Of a stretch of DNA of 64,000 nt, positions 15,640-23,116 are shown piece by piece. A program made the translations under genes and the position numbers. Source of the stretch: VRUE01 sp963707965 (GTDB lineage Bacteria; Actinomycetota; Thermoleophilia; Solirubrobacterales; 70-9). The stretch is from NCBI GenBank assembly GCA_963707965.1, contig CAVPRR010000004.1:186001-250000 (forward strand), given 5' to 3'. The notes below the pieces were generated by a model. That model had not been told where the DNA came from and searched no databases. It worked only from the letters and a program-made list of their open reading frames with translations. How positions within the stretch are numbered: the stretch's first letter is position 1; the number at the start of each line of letters is the position of its first letter.

Positions 15640-16767
15640 TTGAGCCGACTTCGATTCCTCTTCGCGTTCGCTGCCCTGCTCGTCCTGGCAAGCGCTTTCG
15701 TCGCCTGCGGTGGCGGGGGAGGCAGCAGCGAAGACCCGCAGACGGTTGTCGACGACGCCACCCTGCAGGGAATCCAGAGTGCCGACCTCGACCTTTCGCT
15801 TGGCGTCAAGGCCCGGGGAGACGAAGGGGGCGACATCGACATCAGCCTCTCTGGCCCGTTTCAGAGCGAAGACGGGGGCAAGCTTCCCCAGCTCGACATG
15901 ACGGCGAAGGCGAGCGGCTCGTTCAACGGTGAAGACGTCAACTTCGACGGGGGGCTGACGCTTCTCTCCAACACCGCCTACGTGCGCTACGAAGGAGTCG
16001 AGTACGAAGTCGACCCGACCACCTTCAGCTTCGTCCAGTCGGCGCTGAAGGAAGCCCAGGCGCAGGGCGGAGGGGATGGGCAGGTTCCCAATCTCACTGC
16101 CTGTCAGGACTTGGTCGGCGATCTGAAGGTCGCCGACTTCATCGACAACCTCGAAAACGAAGGCAGCGCCGACGTGGGCGGGACGAGCACGACCAAGGTG
16201 AGCGGCGAGCTCGACGTTTCCGGCGCACTCGACTCGGCGCTCAAGTTTGCCGAAGACCCGGCCTGCGCCGCGCAGCTCGGGGCGGCCGGTTCGCTGCCCT
16301 CCTCCGACGAACTCGACGAAGCCAAGAGCCAGGTGAAGAGCGCCGTCAAGACGGCGAAAGTCGAGCTCTACGTGGGAGACGACGACATCGTGCGCCGGAT
16401 CTCAGCGCAGCTCGAGATAGAACCGCCCAAGGGCGCGGGCAGCGGGCCGAAGAGCGTCGAACTCGATCTGGACCTGAGCCTCACCGGCGTCAACGAGGAC
16501 CAGGAAATCTCCGCCCCGAAGGGAGCAAAGCCCCTCAGCGACCTCTTCCTGAAGCTGGGCGTCAACCCGATCGAACTGCTGGGGCTCCTCGAAGGCGAAG
16601 GCGAAGGCCTGGGCAACCTTCTGGAAGGTCTCGGCGGCGGTTCCGCCAGTGGCGGCGGGGCGGCCAGTGGCGGCGGCTCTGGGGCGGGCAGCCAGCAGGC
16701 CTACCTAGAGTGCCTCCAGGGCGCACGGACCCCGGTCGACCTGCAGAAGTGCGCCAAGCTGCGCTAG
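15640..16767 (+). CDS. LppX/LprG-like lipoprotein
   Basis: 375-aa lipoprotein with a signal peptide ending in VAC (Cys23) followed by a Gly/Ser linker. The body has the DLDLSLGVKARGDEGG and TAKASGSFNGEDVNF strands typical of actinobacterial LppX_LprAFG-like lipid-carrier folds. A low-complexity Gly/Ser/Ala region and two late Cys (ECLQG, LQKCAK) form the C-terminus. The start is TTG 15640, chosen because AGGAGG lies about 8 nt upstream. A TAGCCT hexamer at about 15589 may be its -10 box. Probably anchored outside the membrane; ligand unknown. Confidence 0.75.
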   Translation: MSRLRFLFAFAALLVLASAFVACGGGGGSSEDPQTVVDDATLQGIQSADLDLSLGVKARGDEGGDIDISLSGPFQSEDGGKLPQLDMTAKASGSFNGEDVNFDGGLTLLSNTAYVRYEGVEYEVDPTTFSFVQSALKEAQAQGGGDGQVPNLTACQDLVGDLKVADFIDNLENEGSADVGGTSTTKVSGELDVSGALDSALKFAEDPACAAQLGAAGSLPSSDELDEAKSQVKSAVKTAKVELYVGDDDIVRRISAQLEIEPPKGAGSGPKSVELDLDLSLTGVNEDQEISAPKGAKPLSDLFLKLGVNPIELLGLLEGEGEGLGNLLEGLGGGSASGGGAASGGGSGAGSQQAYLECLQGARTPVDLQKCAKLR

Positions 16768-16784
16768 CAGCGGCGCGGCGGTTT

Positions 16785-16821
16785 CGCGGGCGGCCTCCTG
16801 TCAACCGGCGGGTCGCCCGCG
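16785..16821 (+). terminator. hairpin between lipoprotein and antiporter genes
   Basis: CGCGGGCG (16785-16792) pairs with CGCCCGCG (16814-16821), ending 4 nt before the antiporter ATG. It could terminate the lipoprotein mRNA or fold over the antiporter start. No U-tract is present. Confidence 0.35.
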
Positions 16822-16825
16822 ACGC

Positions 16826-17827
16826 ATGAGCGGATTGCTGCTCGCATTGAGCTTCGCCGTCATCCTCGCCGGCGCCCTGCTGTTCACCAACGCAGTGGAG
16901 TGGATGGGCCACCGGCTCGAGATGGGGGAGGGGGCGGTTGGCAGCCTCCTCGCGGCGGTTGGGACGGCGATGCCGGAGACGCTGATCGCCATCGTCGCCC
17001 TGATTGGCGCCGCAGAAGGAGGCGACCAGGTGGCGATCGGGGCAATCGTCGGTGCGCCCTTCCTCCTCGGGACGCTGGCAATGGGCCTGGTCGGTCTCTT
17101 CGCATACCTGTATCGCGGACGGCGGGCGCAGGGGCTTGACCTGAACGCTCACGCGGCGACCGTGGAGCGGGACATCGTCACCTTTCTGGTCTTCTTTGCC
17201 GGTGGGCTGGCGCTTGCCTGGGGGGCGCCGGCGCAGCTGCGCATTCCGGTCGGGATCGCCTTCGTCATCGCCTATCCGCTCTACATCCGCCGCACGCTGC
17301 GTGGGTCCGGTGCGGTTCAGGACCATGCGACGCTCGCCCCGCTCGTCTTCGAGCGCCGCCCCGAGTACCGGACCAACCCGAGCGTTCTTCTGTCGGCGAT
17401 CCAGCTCCTGGTCGGGCTCGGCGCGATGGTCGGCGGTGCCCACCTCTTCGTCGAGGAGCTGCTGAACATCGCCGAGAGCCTCGGCGTGGAGGCGGTCGTG
17501 CTGGCGCTCATCCTGGCACCGCTGGCGACCGAGCTGCCCGAGAAGGTCAACAGCTTCTTCTGGGTGCGCGAGGGCAAGGACTCGCTGGCGCTCGGCAACA
17601 TCACCGGAGCGATGGTCTTCCAGTCGACGATCCCGGTTGGGATTGGACTCATCTTCACCGACTGGGCGCTGAGCGCCAACGCCGCGATCTCGATCGCGCT
17701 GGGACTGGGGGGCGGGTTCCTCGCCTATGAGGCGCTGCACCGGCGGGGCCGCTTCAGCCTGCCGGTCGTGGTCGCCTGGTTCACGCTGTATCTGGCCTAC
17801 ATCGTCACCGTCGCACTCACTGCCTGA
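16826..17827 (+). CDS. sodium/calcium exchanger family antiporter
   Basis: 333-aa membrane protein of the Ca2+:cation antiporter superfamily. Both ion-binding alpha repeats are visible: AVGTAMPETLIA near residue 45 and LAPLATELPEKVNSFF near residue 238, each with the conserved acidic residue. About ten hydrophobic segments are present. It would exchange Ca2+ or another cation for Na+ or H+ across the membrane. It stands alone between a lipoprotein and a convergent peroxiredoxin operon. Confidence 0.88.
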   Translation: MSGLLLALSFAVILAGALLFTNAVEWMGHRLEMGEGAVGSLLAAVGTAMPETLIAIVALIGAAEGGDQVAIGAIVGAPFLLGTLAMGLVGLFAYLYRGRRAQGLDLNAHAATVERDIVTFLVFFAGGLALAWGAPAQLRIPVGIAFVIAYPLYIRRTLRGSGAVQDHATLAPLVFERRPEYRTNPSVLLSAIQLLVGLGAMVGGAHLFVEELLNIAESLGVEAVVLALILAPLATELPEKVNSFFWVREGKDSLALGNITGAMVFQSTIPVGIGLIFTDWALSANAAISIALGLGGGFLAYEALHRRGRFSLPVVVAWFTLYLAYIVTVALTA

Positions 17828-17859
17828 CGGGGTGAGTGCCTGTCTGGTAGAGCGCGGGC

Positions 17860-18330
17860 TCAGGCGGCGGCGAGCTCGGCCAGCGCCTCGAGCACGACAT
17901 CGTCGTGCGTCTTCGGCGAGACCTTGGGAAACACCCTGGCGATTCTTCCCTCGGGGTCGATCAGGAACGTCGCCCGCAGCACGCCCATGTACTTCTTCCC
18001 GTACATCGACTTCTCACCCCATGTTCCGTAGGCGTCGGCCACCGCGTGATCGGCGTCGGCCAGCAGGGTGAAGCCGAGGTCGAACTTGTCGGCGAACTTC
18101 TTCACGTCCTCGGCGGAGTCCGGGGAGACCCCCAGCACCCGCGTGCCCGCCTCCCTGTAGTCGGCCTCCCTGTCGCGCACGCCGCAGGCCTGAACCGTGC
18201 AGCCCGGGGTGTCGGCGCGGGGGTAGAAGTAGAGGACGATCGTCTGGCCACGCAGGTCCGACAGCGTCAGCTCGTTGCCCTCCTGATCCGGAAGGGTGAA
18301 GTCGGGAGCCTCCTGCCCGGCCTCGAGCAT
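17860..18330 (-). CDS. bcp: thioredoxin-dependent peroxiredoxin, Bcp/PrxQ type
   Basis: 156 aa. The peroxidatic cysteine is C44 in TPGCT and a second cysteine lies five residues later at C49, the PrxQ-type arrangement. PRADTPGCTVQAC differs from the usual TPGCTxEAC by Gln for Glu. It reduces H2O2 and organic peroxides. Its ATG overlaps the stop of the upstream gene (TGATG), placing it last in a three-gene operon. Confidence 0.93.
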   Translation of the reverse strand: MLEAGQEAPDFTLPDQEGNELTLSDLRGQTIVLYFYPRADTPGCTVQACGVRDREADYREAGTRVLGVSPDSAEDVKKFADKFDLGFTLLADADHAVADAYGTWGEKSMYGKKYMGVLRATFLIDPEGRIARVFPKVSPKTHDDVVLEALAELAAA

Positions 18331-18668
18331 CAGTCCTCGCGGCCCGGCTCCTGACCGTCCTCGCCTTCGTCGAGCTCCTGGTCGCCCTGCTCGAGCGCGG
18401 TCTCCGAGACCGATCCCGCCGAGCCCGGGTGGTAGTGGGTCTGGAAGCGCTCGAGGGCTTCGTCGCGCCGGTCCTCGTCGACTGGGACCTCGTCGGAGAT
18501 CCTCACCCAGTCGGCCCCCTCGTACTCCTCCATGTTGAAGACCTCCTGATCGAGCGACGTGGAGTCGTCGACCACGACGAGCACCTCGGTTTGGGGGTTG
18601 AAATAGGTCCCCGGCTGCATCAGCAGCTCGTCGACCTCGACCAGATTCTCCTTCTTGGCGCGCGCCAT
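18330..18668 (-). CDS. 112-aa acidic protein of unknown function
   Basis: The N-terminal 75 residues look folded (LVEVDELLMQPGTYFNPQTEVLVVVDDSTSLD, then EEYEGADWVRISDEVPVDE); the tail is acidic and low-complexity (ETALEQGDQELDEGEDGQE). No cysteine or membrane segment is present. It shares TGATG junctions with both neighbours, so it is co-translated with the 154-aa membrane protein and with Bcp. Family not recognised. Confidence 0.7.
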   Translation of the reverse strand: MARAKKENLVEVDELLMQPGTYFNPQTEVLVVVDDSTSLDQEVFNMEEYEGADWVRISDEVPVDEDRRDEALERFQTHYHPGSAGSVSETALEQGDQELDEGEDGQEPGRED

Positions 18669-19132
18669 CAACCCGATCCTACGAAATCCGCCAGTTGACG
18701 CTCTGTCTCGGTCTCGACGTCGAGCGGCGGCTGCCCCTGGCGCAGGCGCCGCTCGTTGCGAGCGACGACCAGCCGGCGGACTTCGTCGCGCAGCTCGGTA
18801 TCGGGAGAGGGAGGTGTCGCGGGGGCGCCGAGCAGGTGCTTCACCTCCGCATCGACGTCGAGCGGCGGCTCTCCACGGCGCTGGCGGTGGTAGGACTTCG
18901 CTTCGAGCATCTGACGTGCCTCGGCAACCTGCAGGGCTCTGTCGACCGGTGTCGCGTGAGCGGAGCGCTGCGGAGGAACATCCTGCTCGATTGCGAGGGG
19001 CCCCTTGCCGATGCTTCTCCACGCGGGCCCGGAACGCGCAAAGGCAATCGCGGCGATCGGCAGGGCGATGAGGGTGATCAGCACAAGGACCGTGCCGGTG
19101 TCGATCGCAATCGCGCCCGGAGACAGCTCCAT
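18668..19132 (-). CDS. 154-aa single-pass membrane protein with twin motif
   Basis: One N-terminal membrane segment (TVLVLITLIALPIAAIAFA) is followed by a soluble domain with a repeated motif: RQRRGEPPLDVDAEVKHLL around residue 83 and RLRQGQPPLDVETETERQL around residue 128. The duplicated PPLDV block resembles the short C-terminal helix-pair found in actinobacterial membrane proteins. First gene of the bcp operon, with a TACCCT box 6 nt before the ATG. Function unknown. Confidence 0.7.
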   Translation of the reverse strand: MELSPGAIAIDTGTVLVLITLIALPIAAIAFARSGPAWRSIGKGPLAIEQDVPPQRSAHATPVDRALQVAEARQMLEAKSYHRQRRGEPPLDVDAEVKHLLGAPATPPSPDTELRDEVRRLVVARNERRLRQGQPPLDVETETERQLADFVGSG

Positions 19133-19138
19133 GTTTCA

Positions 19139-19144
19139 AGGGTA
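19139..19144 (-). promoter_or_regulatory. leaderless -10 box TACCCT
   Basis: TACCCT on the minus strand ends 6 nt before the ATG at 19132. Confidence 0.5.
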
Positions 19145-19173
19145 GGGGGTTCCGCCGAGTCCGAATCATCCGC

Positions 19174-19210
19174 TACTCTTGGGACCGGTTGACTGACCAG
19201 TCAATCAGTC
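19174..19210 (+). promoter_or_regulatory. acyl-CoA dehydrogenase promoter with TetR-type operator
   Basis: A -10-like TACTCT (19174-19179) is followed by TTGACTGACCAGTCAA (19189-19204), arms TTGACT/AGTCAA, overlapping a second dyad GACTGA/TCAGTC (19191-19210). The dyad sits at or just after the expected transcription start, a typical repressor position. The pattern resembles operators of TetR-family fatty-acid regulators. No TetR gene is in the window. Confidence 0.5.
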
Positions 19211-19243
19211 GCTACTCCCATCCGAGAAAAGGAGCTTCGAGCC

Positions 19244-20467
19244 GTGGTTGATTTCACCCTGACCGACGAGCAGAAGGATCTGCGAGAGCTGGCGCACAAC
19301 TTCGCGGAGAAAGAGGTCCGCAAGGTCGCCTGGGAGTACGACAAGGACGGCACCTGGCCCCAGGAGATCGTCGAGAAGGCCTGGGAGGTGGGGTTGATGA
19401 ACACCCACATCCCCGAGGCCTACGGCGGTCCCGGCCTCGACTACCTCTCCGGCACCCTGATCGAGGAGGAGATGGGCTGGGGATGCTCGGGCATCGGCAC
19501 CTCGCTCACCTGCAACGGCCTGGCCAGCGCTCCGGTCATGCTCGGGGGCTCCGAGGAGACCAAGAAGAAGTACCTCGGGATCCTCACCGAGGAGCCCAAG
19601 CTCGCCTCCTTCTGCCTGACCGAGCCCGACGCCGGCTCCGACGTCTCCGGGATGAAGACCCGCGCCGTCAAGAAGGGCGACAAGTGGGTCATCACCGGCT
19701 CCAAGTGCTTCATCACCAACGGCAGCCACGCCGACTGGTTCACGGTCTACGCGAAGACCGACCCCGAGGCAGGCCATCGTGGCATCACCGCCTTCGTCAT
19801 CGACGCCGACTCTGCTGGCGTCAGCGTCGACAAGAAGGAGGACAAGATGGGTCAGCGGGCCTCCAACACCGCGACCATCTCCTTCGACGAAGTCGAGGTC
19901 CCGGCCGAGAACATGCTGGGCGAGGAGAACCACGGCTTCAAGCTGGCGATGATGACGCTGGACCGCACCCGGCCCGGCGTTGCCGCGATGGCGGTCGGAA
20001 TCGGCCGCGCCGCCTTCGAATTCGCCGCCGAGTACTCCAAGGAAAGGGTCCAGTTCGGAGTGCCGATTGCGATGCACCAGGCGATCCAGTTCATGATCGC
20101 CGACATGGCGACCAAGGTCGACGCCGGCCGCCTGCTGGTCTGGAACTCGGCGGTGCTGCTCGACCAGGGCAAGCGCAACACGCTGGTCTCCTCCGAGGCC
20201 AAGCGCTTCGCGGCCGACTCGGCGATGGAGATCACCGTCGACGCGGTCCAGGTCTACGGCGGTTACGGCTTCATCAAGGAGTACCCGGTTGAGAAACTGA
20301 TGCGCGACGCGAAGATCATGCAGCTGTACGAGGGCACCAGCCAGATCCAGCGTCTGGTGATCGCCAAAGAGGTGCTGCTGCCGCGCAACATCGACGCGGT
20401 GACGCCCGAGGCCGAGGCGAAGGCCTCTGAGAGCAGTCAGTCGGAGCAGGCAGCCGCCACCGTTTAG
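19244..20467 (+). CDS. acyl-CoA dehydrogenase
   Basis: 407-aa FAD enzyme for the first step of beta-oxidation. Family signatures: CLTEPDAGSDVSGMKT near residue 125, WVITGSKCFITNG, and the C-terminal YGGYGFIKEYPVEKLMRDAKIMQLYEGTSQ region containing the catalytic Glu in YEGTSQIQR (short/medium-chain type position). RVQFGVPI and MHQAIQFMIADM are also typical. The start is GTG 19244. A TetR-type dyad covers its promoter. The last 25 residues are a Ser/Ala/Glu-rich extension. Confidence 0.93.
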   Translation: MVDFTLTDEQKDLRELAHNFAEKEVRKVAWEYDKDGTWPQEIVEKAWEVGLMNTHIPEAYGGPGLDYLSGTLIEEEMGWGCSGIGTSLTCNGLASAPVMLGGSEETKKKYLGILTEEPKLASFCLTEPDAGSDVSGMKTRAVKKGDKWVITGSKCFITNGSHADWFTVYAKTDPEAGHRGITAFVIDADSAGVSVDKKEDKMGQRASNTATISFDEVEVPAENMLGEENHGFKLAMMTLDRTRPGVAAMAVGIGRAAFEFAAEYSKERVQFGVPIAMHQAIQFMIADMATKVDAGRLLVWNSAVLLDQGKRNTLVSSEAKRFAADSAMEITVDAVQVYGGYGFIKEYPVEKLMRDAKIMQLYEGTSQIQRLVIAKEVLLPRNIDAVTPEAEAKASESSQSEQAAATV

Positions 20468-20484
20468 CGCCTTCATGCGTTTCT

Positions 20485-20508
20485 AGGCCCGCCGCAGGGG
20501 CCGGGCCT
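20485..20508 (+). terminator. hairpin after the acyl-CoA dehydrogenase gene
   Basis: AGGCCCG (20485-20491) pairs with CGGGCCT (20502-20508), 18 nt after the stop codon. Confidence 0.45.
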
Positions 20509-20537
20509 TGAGGCAGGTTTGGGCAGGGGCCCAGTCC

Positions 20538-20571
20538 GGGAACCGCCGGCCCCCCGGGGCCGGCGGTTCCC
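20538..20571. terminator. strong bidirectional hairpin between convergent genes
   Basis: GGGAACCGCCGGCCCC (20538-20553) is perfectly complementary to 20556-20571 with only two bases between the arms. It lies between the convergent acyl-CoA dehydrogenase and typA genes. No clear U-tract follows on either strand. Confidence 0.55.
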
Positions 20572-20597
20572 GAGCGTCTTCGCCGCCGGCTCTTTCG

Positions 20598-20644
20598 CCG
20601 ACGGGACGGAAATGCACGTATACGGTGCGAAATCGTCCCGTCGG
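20598..20644 (+). repeat. 47-bp palindromic element, copy C
   Basis: CCGACGGGACG (20598-20608) pairs with CGTCCCGTCGG (20634-20644), with an inner stem GCAC/GTGC around GTATACG. Length and sequence match the copy at 4632-4678, 16 kb away. It lies 18 bp beyond the typA stop codon. Confidence 0.6.
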
Positions 20645-20662
20645 CTGCTGTTTGCGGTGGCG

Positions 20663-22501
20663 TCAGGCGACGCGGGGGGCCGCGGCGCCCTGGCGCGCAG
20701 CCTTCTGGCGCCTGATCTTGTCCAGCTCGACCTTGCGCAGCCGCACCGACTCGGGCGTGACTTCGACGCACTCGTCGTCGCGAAGGAACTCCAGCGCCGC
20801 CTCCAGCGAGAGCCGATTGGCAGGCGAGAGGCGCACCAGGACATCGGCGCTTGCGGCGCGCACGTTGGTCTGGTGCTTCTCCTTGATCGCGTTGACGTCG
20901 ATGTCCTCGGCTCGGCTGTTCTCGCCGACGATCATCCCTTCGTAGACCTCCTCGCCCGGGCCGACGAACAGCGTGCCGCGGTCCTGGAGGCCGAGGAGTG
21001 CGTAGCTGGCGCTGGTGCCACGACGATCCGCGACCAGCGATCCGGTGGGGCGGGTGCGCAGCTCTCCGGCCCAACGCTCCCAGCGGTCGAAGACGTGGTG
21101 CATGATCCCGGACCCACGAGTCTCGGTGAGGAACTCGGTCCGCATTCCGATCAGCCCACGGGCGGGGATCAGATAGTCCATCCGGACCCAGCCGGTCGCG
21201 TGGTTGACCATCTGCTCGAGCCTCCCCTTGCGCCCCGCCAGCAGCTGGGTGACGACCCCGACGTGCTCCTCGGGGATGTCGATCGCGAGCCGCTCAACGG
21301 GCTCGTGGACCTTCTCGTCGATCTCCCTGGTGATGACCCGGGGCTGGCCGGCGGTCAGCTCGAAGCCTTCGCGGCGCATCATCTCGAGCAGCACCACCAG
21401 CTGCAGCTCTCCGCGCCCCTGCACCTCCCAGGCGTCGGGTCGTTCGGTGTCCCTGACCCGGATGGAGACGTTGCCGACCAGCTCCGCGTCGAGGCGGGCG
21501 CGGATCTGGCGAGCGGTCAGCTTGCTGCCCTCGCTGCCGGCAAGGGGGGAGGTATTGATCCCTATGACGATCGAGAGCGAGGGCTCGTCGACCGTGATCA
21601 CGGGCAGCGCCCGGGCATCGTCTGGATCGGCCAGCGTCTCGCCGATCGTCACATCGGGCAGGCCGGCGATGGCGATGATCTCACCCGGCCCGGCCTCCTC
21701 GGCCGCGATGCGATCCAGGGCCTCTGTCACATAGAGCTCGGTGACGGCCGCACGCTCGATGCTGCCGTCGGCCCGGCACCAGGCGATCGCCTGGCCACTG
21801 CGGATTGTCCCGTTGCGAACCCGGCAGAGCGCAAGACGGCCGACGTAGGGATCGGCGCCGAGATTGGTGACGTGCGCCTGGAATGGGTGCGTGGGGTCGT
21901 ATTCGGGTGCTGGGATCCGATCCACCATCAGGTCGAGGAGAGGCGAGAGGTTGGCCCCCTCGGTGCCTTCCTCCAGCGACGCCCAGCCCGCTCTTGCGTT
22001 GGTGTAGACGATCGGGAAGTCGATCTGCTCGGAATCCGCGTCAAGCTCGATGAACAGCTCGTACACCTCGTCGACGACCTCGGCGATGCGGGCGTCGGGG
22101 CGGTCGACCTTGTTGACGACGAGGATCACGGGCAGCTTTGCCTCCAGCGCCTTGCGCAGGACGAAGCGGGTCTGGGGGAGCGGCCCCTCTGAGGCGTCGA
22201 CCAGCAGCAGCGCGCCGTCGACCATGGTCAGGCCTCGCTCCACCTCGCCGCCGAAATCCGCGTGGCCGGGCGTGTCGACGATGTTCAGCTTCACGCCCCT
22301 GTGGTGGACGGCCGCGTTCTTGGCGAGGATCGTGATGCCCTTCTCGCGCTCCAGGTCCATCGAGTCCATCACCCGCTCGGCCACCTCCTGGCCCTTACGG
22401 AAGGCGCCGGTCTGCCAAAGCATCGCGTCGACCAGCGTCGTCTTGCCGTGGTCGACGTGGGCAATGATTGCGATGTTGCGCAGGTCGTCTCGCGTGTCCA
22501 T
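20663..22501 (-). CDS. typA: ribosome-associated GTPase TypA/BipA
   Basis: 612-aa translational GTPase of the EF-G/LepA group. G1 is AHVDHGKTT near residue 13, G3 DTPGHADFGGEVERGL and G4 NKVDRPDAR. The BipA-specific C-terminal half includes MLRREGFELTAGQPRV-like residues, GRKGRLEQM and PARGLIGMRTEFL. TypA binds the 70S ribosome and aids 50S assembly and growth under stress or cold. ATG 22501 gives the family-typical start MDTRDDLRNIAIIAHVDHG; GTG 22519 would add six residues. Confidence 0.95.
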   Translation of the reverse strand: MDTRDDLRNIAIIAHVDHGKTTLVDAMLWQTGAFRKGQEVAERVMDSMDLEREKGITILAKNAAVHHRGVKLNIVDTPGHADFGGEVERGLTMVDGALLLVDASEGPLPQTRFVLRKALEAKLPVILVVNKVDRPDARIAEVVDEVYELFIELDADSEQIDFPIVYTNARAGWASLEEGTEGANLSPLLDLMVDRIPAPEYDPTHPFQAHVTNLGADPYVGRLALCRVRNGTIRSGQAIAWCRADGSIERAAVTELYVTEALDRIAAEEAGPGEIIAIAGLPDVTIGETLADPDDARALPVITVDEPSLSIVIGINTSPLAGSEGSKLTARQIRARLDAELVGNVSIRVRDTERPDAWEVQGRGELQLVVLLEMMRREGFELTAGQPRVITREIDEKVHEPVERLAIDIPEEHVGVVTQLLAGRKGRLEQMVNHATGWVRMDYLIPARGLIGMRTEFLTETRGSGIMHHVFDRWERWAGELRTRPTGSLVADRRGTSASYALLGLQDRGTLFVGPGEEVYEGMIVGENSRAEDIDVNAIKEKHQTNVRAASADVLVRLSPANRLSLEAALEFLRDDECVEVTPESVRLRKVELDKIRRQKAARQGAAAPRVA

Positions 22502-22613
22502 GGTGGGTGCCGTGTTCACTGCTCGCTGTGGATGGATGATCGGGGCCGCGTTCGCCCTTTCTGGCGCTCAGCGCCACTGACGGCGAACGCGCTGGCGGAA
22601 GGATAGGGCGGCG

Positions 22614-22644
22614 AAAAAAGAGGCCCGCCGGTGGCGGGCCTCTT
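22614..22644 (-). terminator. Rho-independent terminator of the cold-shock gene
   Basis: AAGAGGCCCGCC (22618-22629) pairs with GGCGGGCCTCTT (22633-22644) around a GGT/ACC loop. On the minus strand the stem runs into six U residues (22619-22614). It is the best canonical terminator in the window. Confidence 0.9.
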
Positions 22645-22666
22645 CAACGCAATGAGCGGTGAGCCG

Positions 22667-22873
22667 CTACGAGGTCTGCTGGACGTTCGCTGCGGCTGGG
22701 CCTTTGGGGCCTTCTTCGGACTCGTAGCTCACCTTGGATCCCTCGGTCAGGGACTTGAAGCCCTCGCCGAGAATCGCGCTGTGATGGACGAACACGTCCT
22801 TCGAGCCGTCGTCGGGCGTTATGAACCCGTAGCCCTTGTCGTCGCTGAACCACTTGACAGTTCCAGTTGGCAT
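22667..22873 (-). CDS. csp: cold-shock domain protein
   Basis: 68 aa, a single cold-shock OB fold. RNP1-like KGYGFIT and RNP2-like DVFVHHSAI are both present, after the usual TGTVKWF start. It binds single-stranded RNA and DNA as an RNA chaperone or antiterminator. GGAGG lies 6 nt before the ATG on the minus strand. A dyad sits in its upstream region and a strong terminator follows 22 bp after the stop, so it is transcribed alone. Confidence 0.95.
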   Translation of the reverse strand: MPTGTVKWFSDDKGYGFITPDDGSKDVFVHHSAILGEGFKSLTEGSKVSYESEEGPKGPAAANVQQTS

Positions 22874-22949
22874 GCATTGCCTCCACTTCATGTGCTGCGA
22901 ACGCGGAGGCTTCGGTAAAGCAACGACGCGAGCGCTAGACACAAACTTT

Positions 22950-22964
22950 GCCGGATAATCCGGC
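22950..22964. promoter_or_regulatory. dyad upstream of the cold-shock gene
   Basis: GCCGGATAATCCGGC, with perfect 7-bp arms about one base, lies 77-91 bp upstream of the csp start. It could be an operator or a leader hairpin. The rest of the gap between csp and the subtilase (22874-23116) shows no gene. Confidence 0.4.
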
Positions 22965-23116
22965 CTAACGCGGAAGACCGTAGCAGGGTCGGCCCCTCGC
23001 CGGTCTCTCAGAACCCCCGTCTCCGCGCCTAACGCAGGCCTACCCGGTGCTGACTGTCGCATTATCTGAGGGGCGGATACTGCGGCGGCAAACTACGAAG
23101 GTGGCTTTAGGAGCCC

